From Burkholderia sp. SRS-46 (GTDB taxonomy: Bacteria > Pseudomonadota > Gammaproteobacteria > Burkholderiales > Burkholderiaceae), in NCBI RefSeq assembly GCF_004343775.1, contig NZ_PTXL01000007.1:496001-560000 (forward strand): a DNA stretch of 64,000 nucleotides, written 5' to 3'. Within the stretch, counting starts at the first letter, position 1. Each line of letters begins with the position of its first letter. The notes beneath the pieces are model-generated. The model saw only the letters and a program-made list of their open reading frames with translations, had not been told where the DNA came from and did no database searches. Both the position numbers and the translations under genes were made by a program. This document shows, piece by piece, positions 52,787 to 62,004 of the stretch.

Positions 52787-53920
52787 CTATTGATACGTCA
52801 TGGTGAAGGTCAGCACCGCGTTCGCGGTGCCGGCCGTCACGCTGGCGGACGTCTGATAATAGTTGGCCGTGAGCGGGATCGTGTAGGAGCCGCCCGTCGT
52901 GCTGCTGTAGCTCGTCAGCGTGTACTTCATGTTGTACTTCAGCGCATTGCCGCTGCCGTCCTTCAGCTGCAGGCCGATACCGGTGGCCGTCGAATCGCTC
53001 GACAGCGCGAGCACGCCGTTGGTGCTGTCGAGCACGGCATTGACCGGGGTGAACTGGTACTGGATCGAGGTCAGTCCTATCGGACAGGCATTGACCGCCA
53101 CGTTGACCGGGACGGGCGTCATCCCGCCGGTCGAGCCGATGCCCTTGAAGGCCGACTGCATGACCGAGCCCATGTTGACCGTCACGTTCGGCGTGGTGCA
53201 AGCCGCCACGGTGACGTTGGTCGGGGTCAGCGAGAACGACACGAGAGGCGAGGTGGCGACCGTATACACGTTGCCGCCGGTGCTCGTCGTTGACGCCCCT
53301 ACGAGCCGCACACCGCCTGTCACCGTGCCCGCCGTGATCGGACCGGTCTTGATCAGCGCCGCCTGTGCCATACCGCCGTTAGTGATCGAAGTAACAATTC
53401 CGTTTGCGTTGCAGGAGTTCCCCGTCCACGGGCTGGGGAATGGCGAAGATGGCCCGCCGAGATCCACCCAGGGCAGGCTTCCGCAACCGTTCGCGTAAGA
53501 ACTCACGCCGATCGCGACACCGACGCCAGGCACATTGGTATTCCAGACCGTATAGGCCACCCCAGTCTGCCCGGTCGCGGTCATGCCGGCCTTGGTCATC
53601 GACTGCGGCTCGAAGACCATACCCGCGGCTGCCGTACCCGACACCGTGCAAGTGTAGTAATTGGAGACGTTCGGCGTACTGGCCCAGGAGGTCAGCCGCG
53701 TGCCGATCGCGGCGTCGCGCGGGATCGTCACCGAGGCCGGCATCGTCAGCGTCACCGTCTGCGCCGTTCCAGAGCAACTGATGCTCGAGGCGAACACGGT
53801 ACGTGTGCCAAAACCGAGCATCAGCACCGCCAGCGTGAGCAGCCAGAATGCCAGGCGCCCCAAGCCTCGCGTCGATTTCGCCTGCCTGCGCGTCGAGGCC
53901 GGCTTCTTGTTTCGTTTCAT
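52787..53920 (-). CDS. Two-domain fimbrial adhesin (copy 2)
   Basis: A 377-residue fimbrial tip-adhesin-like protein. A signal/anchor region (hydrophobic near residues 24-42) is followed by an N-terminal putative receptor-binding domain with several cysteines, then a pilin domain ending VLTFTMTYQ, the C-terminal strand recognised by chaperone and usher. It is a paralogue of the next upstream gene: the last 420 bp are nearly identical, while the N-terminal domains differ. The N-terminus MKRNKKPASTRRQAK is unusually basic before the hydrophobic core. Confidence 0.85.
   Translation of the reverse strand: MKRNKKPASTRRQAKSTRGLGRLAFWLLTLAVLMLGFGTRTVFASSISCSGTAQTVTLTMPASVTIPRDAAIGTRLTSWASTPNVSNYYTCTVSGTAAAGMVFEPQSMTKAGMTATGQTGVAYTVWNTNVPGVGVAIGVSSYANGCGSLPWVDLGGPSSPFPSPWTGNSCNANGIVTSITNGGMAQAALIKTGPITAGTVTGGVRLVGASTTSTGGNVYTVATSPLVSFSLTPTNVTVAACTTPNVTVNMGSVMQSAFKGIGSTGGMTPVPVNVAVNACPIGLTSIQYQFTPVNAVLDSTNGVLALSSDSTATGIGLQLKDGSGNALKYNMKYTLTSYSSTTGGSYTIPLTANYYQTSASVTAGTANAVLTFTMTYQ
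52791..53210. repeat. Direct repeat, copy A (adhesin 3' segment)
   Basis: This 420-bp segment recurs without gaps at 54005-54424 (offset 1214 bp) with only scattered substitutions. It encodes the pilin domain of the two adhesins. Such identity points to recent duplication or gene conversion. Confidence 0.9.
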
Positions 53921-54000
53921 GATCTTTCCGAGATTCTTCGCAACTATTTGCTCATTGCGTATGTACTACGTCCACATACGTCAAACCCGATACGCACTGC

Positions 54001-55131
54001 TTACTGATACGTCATGGTGAAGGTCAGCACCGCGTTCGCGCTGCCGGCCGTCACGCGGGCGGCCGTCTGATAATAGTTGGCCTTGAGCGGGATCGTGTAG
54101 GAGCCGCCCGTCGCGCTGCTGTAGCTCGTCAGCGTGTACGGCGTGTTGTACTTCAGCGCGTTGCCGCTGCCGTCCTTCAGTTGCAGGCCGATACCGGTGG
54201 CCGTCGAATCGCTCGACAGCGCGAGCACGCCGTTGGTGCTGTCGAGCACGGCGTTGACCGGGATGAACTGGTACTGGATCGAGTTCAGCCCTATTGGGCA
54301 GGCGTTGACCGCCACGTTGACCGGGACGGGCGTCATCCCGCCGGTCGAGCCGACGCCCTTGAAGGCCGACTGCATGACCGAGCCCATGTTGACCGTTACG
54401 TTCGGCGTGGTGCAAGCCGCCACGTTGACGACGGTCTGGGTCAGCGAAAACGACACGTGGCCCGAGGTGGCGACCGTATACGGTCCACCGACGCGTGGCC
54501 CCGTCACTGACGCCCCCTCGAACAGCACGCCGCCCGTCACCGTGCCTGCCGTGATGGGGCCGGTCTTGACCAGCGCCACCTGGGCATAGCCACCGTTGGC
54601 GATCGAACCGTTTTGGTTGCAGACGCCGCCCGACCAAGGGCTGGGGAACGTCCCCGACGGCTTGCCGAGATCCTGCCATCCCTGGGCTCCGCAACTGTTC
54701 ACGATGGGATTCACGCCGATCACGATACCGACGCCAGGCACGTTGGTGTTCCAGGCGGTATAGGTCTTGCCGTTCACGGTCGCGGTCGTGCCGGCCTTGG
54801 TCATCATCGACGACGGTGCGAAGACCATGCCCGTGGCTGCCGAACCCGTCGTGGTGCAGCTGAAGTAGTTGGAGGTTTGCGCGGTAGTGACCTCGCGACT
54901 GAGCACCGTACCGTTCGGCGCGTCGCGCGGGACCGTCACCGAGACCGGCATCGTGACCGTCACTGTCGGCGGCGTTCCCGACGAGCAAGTAGCAGTCTGC
55001 GCGAACGCCGCACGCGAGCCCAGGCCGAGCAGCAGCACCGCCAGCGCGAGCAGCCAGAACGCCACGCGGCCCGCGCCTCGCGGCGACTTCGCCTGCCGGT
55101 GCGTCGAGGCCGGCTTCTCGTTCCGCTTCAT
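54001..55131 (-). CDS. Two-domain fimbrial adhesin (copy 1)
   Basis: A 376-residue paralogue of the downstream adhesin, directly after the usher gene. The basic N-terminus and hydrophobic segment (to about residue 44, AAFA-Q) form a long signal peptide. The N-terminal domain (about 45-215) has cysteines in CSSG and FSCTT and is the likely ligand-binding lectin-like part. The pilin domain follows and ends VLTFTMTYQ. ATG 55131 is used; 47 further in-frame codons overlap the usher gene. Receptor unknown. Confidence 0.86.
   Translation of the reverse strand: MKRNEKPASTHRQAKSPRGAGRVAFWLLALAVLLLGLGSRAAFAQTATCSSGTPPTVTVTMPVSVTVPRDAPNGTVLSREVTTAQTSNYFSCTTTGSAATGMVFAPSSMMTKAGTTATVNGKTYTAWNTNVPGVGIVIGVNPIVNSCGAQGWQDLGKPSGTFPSPWSGGVCNQNGSIANGGYAQVALVKTGPITAGTVTGGVLFEGASVTGPRVGGPYTVATSGHVSFSLTQTVVNVAACTTPNVTVNMGSVMQSAFKGVGSTGGMTPVPVNVAVNACPIGLNSIQYQFIPVNAVLDSTNGVLALSSDSTATGIGLQLKDGSGNALKYNTPYTLTSYSSATGGSYTIPLKANYYQTAARVTAGSANAVLTFTMTYQ
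54005..54424. repeat. Direct repeat, copy B (adhesin 3' segment)
   Basis: Second copy of the 420-bp repeat that starts at 52791, in the same orientation. It covers the conserved pilin domain of adhesin copy 1. Confidence 0.9.
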
Positions 55132-55163
55132 GTTCTTTCCCAGATCCGTCACACCCGCTTCGC

Positions 55164-57710
55164 TCATTTCGCGCATACCCCCTCCGCATCGGTCCAGCGT
55201 TGCTGGCTCGTCTTGCTGGCCGTCGGCAGCGTGTACGACAGCGAACAGCGCTCGGCGGCCATATCGCCCCACTTCACATTCAGCGTGCCGGCATCGGTCT
55301 TCACGCCGCGCAGCACGATGCGGCCATCCTGCGCCACGGTACCGACGTTCTGCCCCGCCGCATCGCTCACCTCCGCGCCGAACGGAACCGGCTCGCCATT
55401 GCTCATGCGCGCGCGCATGAGCACCGCGCGCCCGCCGCCCTCGGTCTCGAACTTCAGCCGCACCACGGCGCCCGCGGTCGGCGCGACGTGCTGCGCGCTG
55501 GATTTCAGCTCGACACTCATCGGCACGCCCTTTGGATCGATTTCCACCTCGTTGGTCGAGAACGGCATCAGGTTCGACACCAGCGCATGACCGAACGGAT
55601 CGATGCGCAAGCCACTGCCGGACGTCACGCGCGCGCCGCTCGCGTCCTTGGCCTCGACGATCGCCAGCGTCTCGCCCATGGCCGGCGTCAAGACCACGCC
55701 GCCGGCATAGGCCACCACGCCACCCGAGATGCCGCCGCCGTACTGCGTAAAGCCGGTGCCCTTCGAAGCATTGCCCGAGAAGGTCGCATAGGGCGACATG
55801 TAGGACACGTTGCCGCCCACGTTGCTGGCCGTTCCCGTGCCACCGCCGCTGGTCCGGCCGACGTTCACGCCGTAGCTGAGCGCGTTGTCGACGCCGAGCG
55901 AGCCCGTCATCGACTGCTGGACCACGGTCGCGCCACGGCTGTCGTGCTGCAGGCTGGTCGACGAGTACACCGTGCGCGAGCCGAGGTTCAGCGGGATCGA
56001 CACGTTCAGCATGAAGCGGTTGTCCCAGCGACTCTGCGTCGCGTCGAATTGACGCGCGACCGACACGCCGTAGTTGATGCGCCGGAAATTATTGTTGTAG
56101 CCGGCCTGGAACTGCGTGTCGTTGCCGCCGCGATTCCAGTAGTTGACAGTCGAGCCCGACAGGTAGAAAGCGCCCCAGCCTTCCGGCAGGCTCTGGTTCA
56201 GCATGACCTGGAACTGACCGCGACGTACGCCGCCCGACAGCAGGTTGTTTGCGCCGCCCGTCTGCTGGTCGCGCAACTGCATGGCGTCCTGCAGGCCCAG
56301 GTAGCCGCTGCTCGAATAGCGATAGGCGGCCACCGCGATATTGGTATTGGTCGGGCTGATCAGCTTGCTGTACGAGAGCTTCACACTCTGGCCGTGGCGC
56401 GTGCCGAGGCCGGGCAGATCGGCGCTGGCCTGCGTGATGTCGAACGCGAACGAGCCAAGCTCGGTGTTGAGCGCGGCGCCGACCAGGCCGGCCAGGTAGC
56501 CGGGCGCGGCCATCATGCCGCCGTAGCCGGTGATCAGGTTGGTGAAACCATGCTGTACGGTCGCCTGGAACAGCGCCGGCTTGCTCGACAGCATCGCATT
56601 GCGGTACTGGCCGGCCGTCACGCTGAAACGTGTGATGCCGGGCCGCAGCGAACTGACGGCCGACGCATACGGCACCTTGAAGGTGTGGATGCTGCCGTCG
56701 GCCTCGGTCACGACGACGTCGAGGTCGCCACCGTAACCGGTCGGATAGAGATCGTTGATCTCGAACGGGCCGGTTGCGACGTTGGCGCTGTAGATGATGT
56801 TGCCGTTCTGGCGCACCTGCACCAGTGCATTGCTGTTGGCGATGCCGTGGATGGTCGGCGCATAGCCACGTTGCGATTCCGGATACATGCGCTCGTCGCT
56901 GGCGATCCGCACACCGCGAAAGCCCACGCTGTCGAACATGGCGCCGTCGGTGAACGCGTCGCCGATCACGAGCTGCGCCTTCAGGCGCGCGATCGAGCGC
57001 TGCAGGCTGGTCTGTACGCTCTGGTAGTGCGAGCCGCCGCGCGTGTCATGGGTGTAGTTGCCGTTGTGGCGGAAGCGCCAGGGCCCGGCGTTCAGGCCGG
57101 CGTTCAGGCCAAGGTAGGCCTGGGTCGACGAAGTGCCCCGGTTGTCGGCACGGTAGATATTGCCGTTGTAGGACAGCAGCGCGGCTGGCACGCCCTCGTC
57201 CCAGTAGCGCGGGTCCACGTAGCCGCGCGCCTCGCGGCTCATCGAGGCCTGCGGGATGCTGACCTCGAGCCGCTGCTCGCCATTGTCGAAGGTGGCGACT
57301 GCGTCCGGCACCAGCATGCCGATCGTCACGCAGGCGTGGTTCTCGTCCGTCAGCATGCGCGTCGCTTCGGGCGACAGCTTCGCGAGATCCACCCCGACCT
57401 GCTGCAGCAGCTCGCGATCGAAGCAGGGCTGGACGTTGTTCCGGCTGTCGCCCACCTGGCGCAGCGTGATCTGGGTGCGACCGATCCAGTTCGTGTTGAC
57501 GAACAGGTCGGTGCGATACGAACCCGGTGCCGCCACATTGCCCTTTTCGAAGCGACTGACGTCCACGCGCGCGCCGCCCGGGCGCTGCAGGAACAGGTCG
57601 TCGAACTGGACCTCCGCCACTTGCGTGGCGCTTGTGGTCTCCGCCATCGCGCCGGTCGACGCGAATACCGACAGCGCGAGCAGGAAGCACGGGCGCGGGC
57701 GCCAGTGCAT
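55164..57710 (-). CDS. Fimbrial outer-membrane usher
   Basis: An 848-residue FimD/PapC-type usher. A signal peptide of 23 residues ends GAMA-E. The N-terminal domain has VQFDDLFLQRPGGARVDVSR and accepts chaperone-subunit complexes. The 24-strand barrel with plug region is represented by YAPTIHGIANSNALVQVRQN and GPFEINDLYPTGYGGDLDV. The C-terminal domains are conserved in pattern (VRLKFETEGG, GVKTDAGTLNVKWG). ATG 57710 starts at the signal peptide; longer starts add 44 codons of non-signal sequence. It lies between chaperone and adhesin genes. Confidence 0.94.
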   Translation of the reverse strand: MHWRPRPCFLLALSVFASTGAMAETTSATQVAEVQFDDLFLQRPGGARVDVSRFEKGNVAAPGSYRTDLFVNTNWIGRTQITLRQVGDSRNNVQPCFDRELLQQVGVDLAKLSPEATRMLTDENHACVTIGMLVPDAVATFDNGEQRLEVSIPQASMSREARGYVDPRYWDEGVPAALLSYNGNIYRADNRGTSSTQAYLGLNAGLNAGPWRFRHNGNYTHDTRGGSHYQSVQTSLQRSIARLKAQLVIGDAFTDGAMFDSVGFRGVRIASDERMYPESQRGYAPTIHGIANSNALVQVRQNGNIIYSANVATGPFEINDLYPTGYGGDLDVVVTEADGSIHTFKVPYASAVSSLRPGITRFSVTAGQYRNAMLSSKPALFQATVQHGFTNLITGYGGMMAAPGYLAGLVGAALNTELGSFAFDITQASADLPGLGTRHGQSVKLSYSKLISPTNTNIAVAAYRYSSSGYLGLQDAMQLRDQQTGGANNLLSGGVRRGQFQVMLNQSLPEGWGAFYLSGSTVNYWNRGGNDTQFQAGYNNNFRRINYGVSVARQFDATQSRWDNRFMLNVSIPLNLGSRTVYSSTSLQHDSRGATVVQQSMTGSLGVDNALSYGVNVGRTSGGGTGTASNVGGNVSYMSPYATFSGNASKGTGFTQYGGGISGGVVAYAGGVVLTPAMGETLAIVEAKDASGARVTSGSGLRIDPFGHALVSNLMPFSTNEVEIDPKGVPMSVELKSSAQHVAPTAGAVVRLKFETEGGGRAVLMRARMSNGEPVPFGAEVSDAAGQNVGTVAQDGRIVLRGVKTDAGTLNVKWGDMAAERCSLSYTLPTASKTSQQRWTDAEGVCAK

Positions 57711-57863
57711 GAATGGCGACAAACTGGATATGCGTTGGATCACGATAGGCAGCCGAGCGTGAGCAAGCCTGCGCCCTGCCCGGGCGGGCATGCTTGGTCT
57801 TGCTGTGGAAAGGACGTGGCGCGCTACCCGCGCCTCGCGCAATGGGAAGGGGTCAGCCGCGCA

Positions 57864-58640
57864 TCATCGCGACGGCGCCGCCGCGGTGCCGGACCGCAGT
57901 GGCGTCTCGCCGCTGAGCGCGCCGCCGTAGTCGTTCAGCGCCGTGTAATGCACGCTGGCGCCAGCCGCGTCGGGCACATCGCCCTTCAGCGGGAAGGCAC
58001 GCGTCTCGCCCGGCCCGACCATGCCGCCATCGTCGAAGATCGCGCTGCGGCTGCCCGACTGCACGCTGATCTTGATCAGCGACACATGGAACGGCGTCGG
58101 GTTACGCGCCTCGATGGCCGGCTTGCCGTCGACCTGAGTGAGGCGCCAGGTGAGTTGCGCCGGCGCATCGGCCGACGAACCCTTGAGCTTCTCCGGACGA
58201 TAGAACAGCTTGATGCGCGAACGGAACGCGAGCTGGATCCGGTTGATGTCCGCGTCCGTCGCGCTCGGTTTGGGCGGCACTTCGAGCACGTTGAGCCAGA
58301 ACACCGACTCGCGATCCTGGGGCATCGGCTCGCCCGTATAGACGATGCGCAGCGTCTGCGCCTTGGACGGATCGATCCGCGCGATCGGCGGTGTGACGGT
58401 GAACGGCACCTTGGTCGTGGACGGCGCGCCGCGCACGTCACCTGTATCGACCCATGACTGCACGAGCGCCGGCGCCTTGCCTTCGTTCGACAGCTTGAGC
58501 GTGACCTCGGATTCGCTCGCGCCGTAGATCACGCGCGTGCCGCCGATCACCACCGACGCGACGGCGGGTGTCGCCAAGTGACTGAACCATACGGCACACG
58601 TGGTGGCGATCGCGAATCGGAGTACTTTTCGGAGCTTCAT
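57864..58640 (-). CDS. Periplasmic fimbrial chaperone
   Basis: A 258-residue PapD-like chaperone with two Ig-like domains. The signal peptide is about 28 residues (ends PAVA-S). GTRVIYGASESEVTLKLSNE marks the first domain, with the conserved G1-strand region ESVFWLNVLEVPPK (near 113-126) that donates a strand to pilins. The second domain carries NPTPFHVSLIKI. It stabilises subunits in the periplasm before usher delivery. It lies 81 bp after the pilin gene. Confidence 0.93.
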   Translation of the reverse strand: MKLRKVLRFAIATTCAVWFSHLATPAVASVVIGGTRVIYGASESEVTLKLSNEGKAPALVQSWVDTGDVRGAPSTTKVPFTVTPPIARIDPSKAQTLRIVYTGEPMPQDRESVFWLNVLEVPPKPSATDADINRIQLAFRSRIKLFYRPEKLKGSSADAPAQLTWRLTQVDGKPAIEARNPTPFHVSLIKISVQSGSRSAIFDDGGMVGPGETRAFPLKGDVPDAAGASVHYTALNDYGGALSGETPLRSGTAAAPSR

Positions 58641-58721
58641 GGTTTAGATCGATACAGGTAGCGTGCAGGCCGGGAAGAGCGCTGCTCAACCCGGCCTTCA
58701 TGAGTATTGCTAAATAATTGC

Positions 58722-59267
58722 TTACTGATAAATGAGCGAGTACATGACGCTCGACGTCGCCGCGCCGGCCGTTGCGGCGCCGGTTGCGTAGTACTGCGCG
58801 TAGTAGCCCAGCGTGGCGCTGCCGGTGGCATCGATCGTGGCCGTCTGCGAGTTCTGCGAGGCGTCCGCCGCACCGAGCTTGATCGGCGAGAAGTCCTTCT
58901 TGTTCAGCAGTTGGATCTCGACGTTGGTCGCGCCGCCCGCGGTCAGTTGCAGGTTGCCGGTGGCGGTGTCGACCGTCGGGCCCGGTTCGAAGTAGGCGTG
59001 GACGGTGCCCGACGCCGGGTTGCACTTCGTCAGCGCGATGCTGAAGTCCTTGGCGCCGGCAACTTGGCCTGCGGAGGCCAGCGCGCTGGTCGACACGGTC
59101 ATCATCGGGACGGTGAAGTTGTTCGAACCGCTGTTGTTGCCGTTGATCGTGCACGTTTGCGGGGTAATGCTGCCGCTGAACGTGATCGTGCCGTCAGCTG
59201 CGGATGCGACTTGCGAAACGGTGGCGGCGCCCACGAGCAGCAGCGCGGAAATCAGTTTGGTTTGCAT
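58722..59267 (-). CDS. Major fimbrial subunit (type 1-like pilin)
   Basis: A 181-residue pilin. The signal peptide ends VASA-A at residue 23. The mature protein starts ADGTITFSGSITPQTCTING and has the paired cysteines (CTING and KCNPASG) of type 1-like pilins. The C-terminal alternating strand VMYSLIYQ is the chaperone-binding segment. It is the first gene of the leftward operon, so it should be the most abundant product. ATG 59267 is preferred; upstream codons belong to the AT-rich control region. Confidence 0.92.
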   Translation of the reverse strand: MQTKLISALLLVGAATVSQVASAADGTITFSGSITPQTCTINGNNSGSNNFTVPMMTVSTSALASAGQVAGAKDFSIALTKCNPASGTVHAYFEPGPTVDTATGNLQLTAGGATNVEIQLLNKKDFSPIKLGAADASQNSQTATIDATGSATLGYYAQYYATGAATAGAATSSVMYSLIYQ

Positions 59268-59783
59268 GGTTCTTGGTTTCAAAAGCGATCTGGATGGATT
59301 TACGACGCCGAGGCGATATCCACTCGATAACGCCACGCGACATCCAACGGCAACCCGAGAAGGCATTACTCGGCCGAGTTTTGTGTTTTCGGCCTGGTTA
59401 CACTTGGACGGAACGAATCTTACCGGCGGCATACATTCAGTAGTTTGAACTATTGTCACGCCGTGGATGCATTTGTATGAAATATTGTCAGGCGCGATAA
59501 AAGGCAATGCTGTTCAATCACTTAGATGAACGGAGTTGCCTGCGGGCGCCTCTTTTCGTTCGCGTGCTTATGTGGCGTGGTGCGCAATCCGTAAGCTGAT
59601 CGTCGGCATTCCAGAACATATTTTTACAGTGTGCGCGTGCCGCTTCCGCTAATCTGCATGGATCGCACGGCGCGCATGACCGCGCGGGTCCGTAAATTGT
59701 GTATCCGGTGATGACAAACGCTGCCCGCCGGTTTTTCTTCGTGGGACGATGCGTTTCACGATTGACCTTGAGAGGGGATGACG
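59268..59783. other. AT-rich control region of fimbrial operon
   Basis: A 516-bp region without a gene. Much of it is AT-rich relative to the genome, including a near-palindromic TAGTTTGAACTA (59441-59452). It must hold the leftward promoter of the pilin gene and perhaps the rightward one of the small protein gene. I could not fix a promoter with confidence, and no invertible-element repeats were seen. Confidence 0.5.
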
Positions 59784-60008
59784 ATGGGTATCCTGAACAC
59801 CGTTGGCGAAATCGCGGGCGCCGTCGCGGCCGTCGAGGCGGCCGAGAAAGTCGATCCGGATGCGGGCCTGCTGACGAAGGCGGCCGCGGCCGTTGCGGGC
59901 TTCAAGGGCGCGGAAGCGCTCGAAGGCATGCTCGAGAAGAAGGAAGAGAAGCCCGAGGCAGCGGCGGACGATACGCAGGCCAGCGACGGCGACACGTCGC
60001 AGGCATGA
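59784..60008 (+). CDS. Small alanine-rich acidic-tailed protein
   Basis: A 74-residue hypothetical protein. The first 50 residues are an amphipathic alanine-rich stretch (ILNTVGEIAGAVAAVEAAEK), and the rest is a charged lysine/glutamate and aspartate-rich tail. It has no signal peptide. ATG 59784 is preferred over ATG 59778 because the AGAGGGG element then has normal spacing. It is followed by an intrinsic terminator, so it is probably a single-gene unit. Function unknown. Confidence 0.65.
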   Translation: MGILNTVGEIAGAVAAVEAAEKVDPDAGLLTKAAAAVAGFKGAEALEGMLEKKEEKPEAAADDTQASDGDTSQA

Positions 60009-60133
60009 GCATGGCGGCCGGCTCGGCCACGCCCGCGCGAACCGCGCGGACGGGCAGGCCGGCGCCGCGCAACCGGTATGCCGGGCATGCGGTCGATCGG
60101 TGACGCATGGCTCACCCGGCAGCGGGTTTGACA

Positions 60134-60165
60134 GGCGAGAGGCAATGTCTCTCGCCGTTTTTTTT
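60134..60165 (+). terminator. Intrinsic terminator before gor
   Basis: An 8-bp perfect stem GGCGAGAG/CTCTCGCC with a 7-nt loop precedes a run of T (60158-60165). It lies 126 bp past the small protein gene. Confidence 0.9.
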
Positions 60166-60244
60166 GGGGCGCGCGCGCCGCGCGCCGCAAGGAAACCGAA
60201 ATCTTGCTATCGTGCCGTCATCCGAACTGCGATGAGGGCATGCG

Positions 60245-61600
60245 ATGGAATTCGACTACGACCTGTTCGTCATCGGCGCCGGCTCGGGCGGCGTCAGGCT
60301 CGCCCGGATGTCGGCGTCATACGGCGCGCGCGTGGGCATTGCGGAGGAAGAGCAGATCGGCGGCACCTGCGTGCTGCGCGGCTGCATTCCGAAGAAGCTG
60401 CTCGTCTACGCGTCGCACTACCCGCATGAGGTGGAGGACGCGCGCGGCTTCGGCTGGACGTTCGGCGCGGGCACGCTCGACTGGCCGGCGCTGATCGACG
60501 CGAAGGATCGCGAGATCAACCGGCTGAGCGGCATCTACGTGAACCTGCTGCGGCAGTCGGGCGTCGAGATGCACGCGGGGCGCGCGACGCTCGTCGATGC
60601 GCATACCGTCGCGGTCGGCGAGCGCCGCATCACCGCGCGCCACATCGCGGTCGCGACCGGCTCGCGCCCGTCGCTGCCGCCGCTGCCCGGCATCGAGCAT
60701 GCGATCACGTCGCGCGAGGCGCTGTCGCTCGCCGCGCTGCCGGCGCGGGTCGCGGTGGTCGGCGGCGGCTATATCGCGGTCGAGTTCGCGGGCATCTTCA
60801 ACGGGCTCGGCAGCCACGCCGAGCTGTTCTATCGCGGCGAGCGGATCCTGCGCGGGTTCGACGACGATGTCCGGCAGTTCCTGTCCGACGAAATGACCAA
60901 GCAGGGCGTGACGATCCACACGGGCGCCGCGGTCGACGCGATCGAGCGCGCGGCCGATGGCACGCTGACGCTGCGCGTCGGCGGCGCGCAGCACGGGCCG
61001 TTCGACGCGGTGCTTTATGCGACCGGCCGCGTACCGAACGTCGAGGGCCTCGGCCTCGACGCCGCCGGCGTCGCGCTCGATGCGCGCGGCGCGATCGCGG
61101 TCGATGCGTATTCGGCGACGTCGGTCGCGTCGATCCACGCGATCGGCGACGTGACGTCGCGGCCGCAGCTCACGCCGGTCGCGACGCGCGACGGCGGCCT
61201 GCTCGCGATGACGCTGTTCGGAGGAAGGCGCGTTTCGGCCGATCACGAATGGGTGCCGTCGGCGGTGTTCAGCCAGCCGGAAGTCGCGACGGTCGGCCTC
61301 ACCGAGGCGCGGGCGCGCGACGTGCACGGCGCGCTCGACATCTACCGCACGTCGTTCAAGGCGTTGCGGCACACGCTGTCCGGCCGCGACGAGCGCACGC
61401 TGATGAAGCTCGTCGTCGCGCGCGACAGCCAGCGGGTGGTCGGCGCGCACATGGTCGGGCGCGACGCGGGCGAGATCATCCAGGGCATCGCGATCGCGAT
61501 CCGCGCGGGGGCGACGAAGGCTCAGTTCGACGAAACGATCGGGATTCATCCGACCGCCGCCGAGGAGTTCGTCACGATGCGGCAGAAGGTGGCCGACTGA
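60245..61600 (+). CDS. gor: Glutathione-disulfide reductase
   Basis: A 451-residue cytoplasmic FAD enzyme that reduces GSSG with NADPH. The FAD motif VIGAGSGGVRLARM begins at residue 9. The redox-active disulphide is Cys42/Cys47 in GGTCVLRGCIPKK. The NADPH-binding VVGGGYIAVEFAG is near 175, and the C-terminal catalytic HPTAAEEF (His near 437) is present. These identify Gor rather than lipoamide dehydrogenase. A 15-bp hairpin follows its stop. Confidence 0.94.
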   Translation: MEFDYDLFVIGAGSGGVRLARMSASYGARVGIAEEEQIGGTCVLRGCIPKKLLVYASHYPHEVEDARGFGWTFGAGTLDWPALIDAKDREINRLSGIYVNLLRQSGVEMHAGRATLVDAHTVAVGERRITARHIAVATGSRPSLPPLPGIEHAITSREALSLAALPARVAVVGGGYIAVEFAGIFNGLGSHAELFYRGERILRGFDDDVRQFLSDEMTKQGVTIHTGAAVDAIERAADGTLTLRVGGAQHGPFDAVLYATGRVPNVEGLGLDAAGVALDARGAIAVDAYSATSVASIHAIGDVTSRPQLTPVATRDGGLLAMTLFGGRRVSADHEWVPSAVFSQPEVATVGLTEARARDVHGALDIYRTSFKALRHTLSGRDERTLMKLVVARDSQRVVGAHMVGRDAGEIIQGIAIAIRAGATKAQFDETIGIHPTAAEEFVTMRQKVAD

Positions 61601-62004
61601 CGGTAATCGTGCGGCTGCGGACCGTGCAGCGGCGCCTGCGCGCATCGCAACGATGCGCGCAGGCGACACAAAACGCGCCCCACGGTTAAATCTGGTCAAA
61701 AATTGCAGCGCGCGCAACGACGCGTTGGTATCATCGCCCCAAACCAGATACGGGGCCAAACCATGCGCGATCAACAGCGCAGCATGCACGACAACGGGGC
61801 AACCACGCGGCGCGCGAATCCTGACGATTCGGCCGCATCCCCGCCATCCGCCGCGACCACGCCGTCGCGCGCGCATTTACCTCGATTTCCGCTATAGCCC
61901 GCGCCGCGCGCGCGTGCGTTCGCGCCGGTGCGGCGTCGATGCCCGGCTCGTCCGCGAGCCGGCACGCCCGTCACGGGCATTCTTTCCTCGCAAGGAGACC
62001 AGCA
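61601..62004. other. 404-bp intergenic region after gor
   Basis: No convincing gene. It starts with a perfect 15-bp hairpin (61633-61665). An AT-richer stretch (61685-61745) with a TATCAT hexamer may be the promoter of the lipoprotein operon. Sequence after that is GC-rich leader, ending in AAGGAGA ahead of the GTG start. Confidence 0.5.
61633..61665. repeat. Perfect 15-bp stem-loop after gor
   Basis: Arms 61633-61647 and 61651-61665 are exact reverse complements around a 3-nt CAA loop. No T run follows on either strand, so it is more likely an mRNA 3'-end stabiliser or a partial terminator than a classical intrinsic terminator. Confidence 0.7.

Noticed and set aside
55200..58457. Long plus-strand open frame opposite the usher and chaperone genes
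   Set aside because: No family motifs and repetitive composition, whereas the minus strand gives complete, recognisable fimbrial proteins.
59268..59783. Phase-variation invertible element upstream of the pilin gene
   Set aside because: No pair of inverted repeats flanking a promoter and no recombinase gene nearby.
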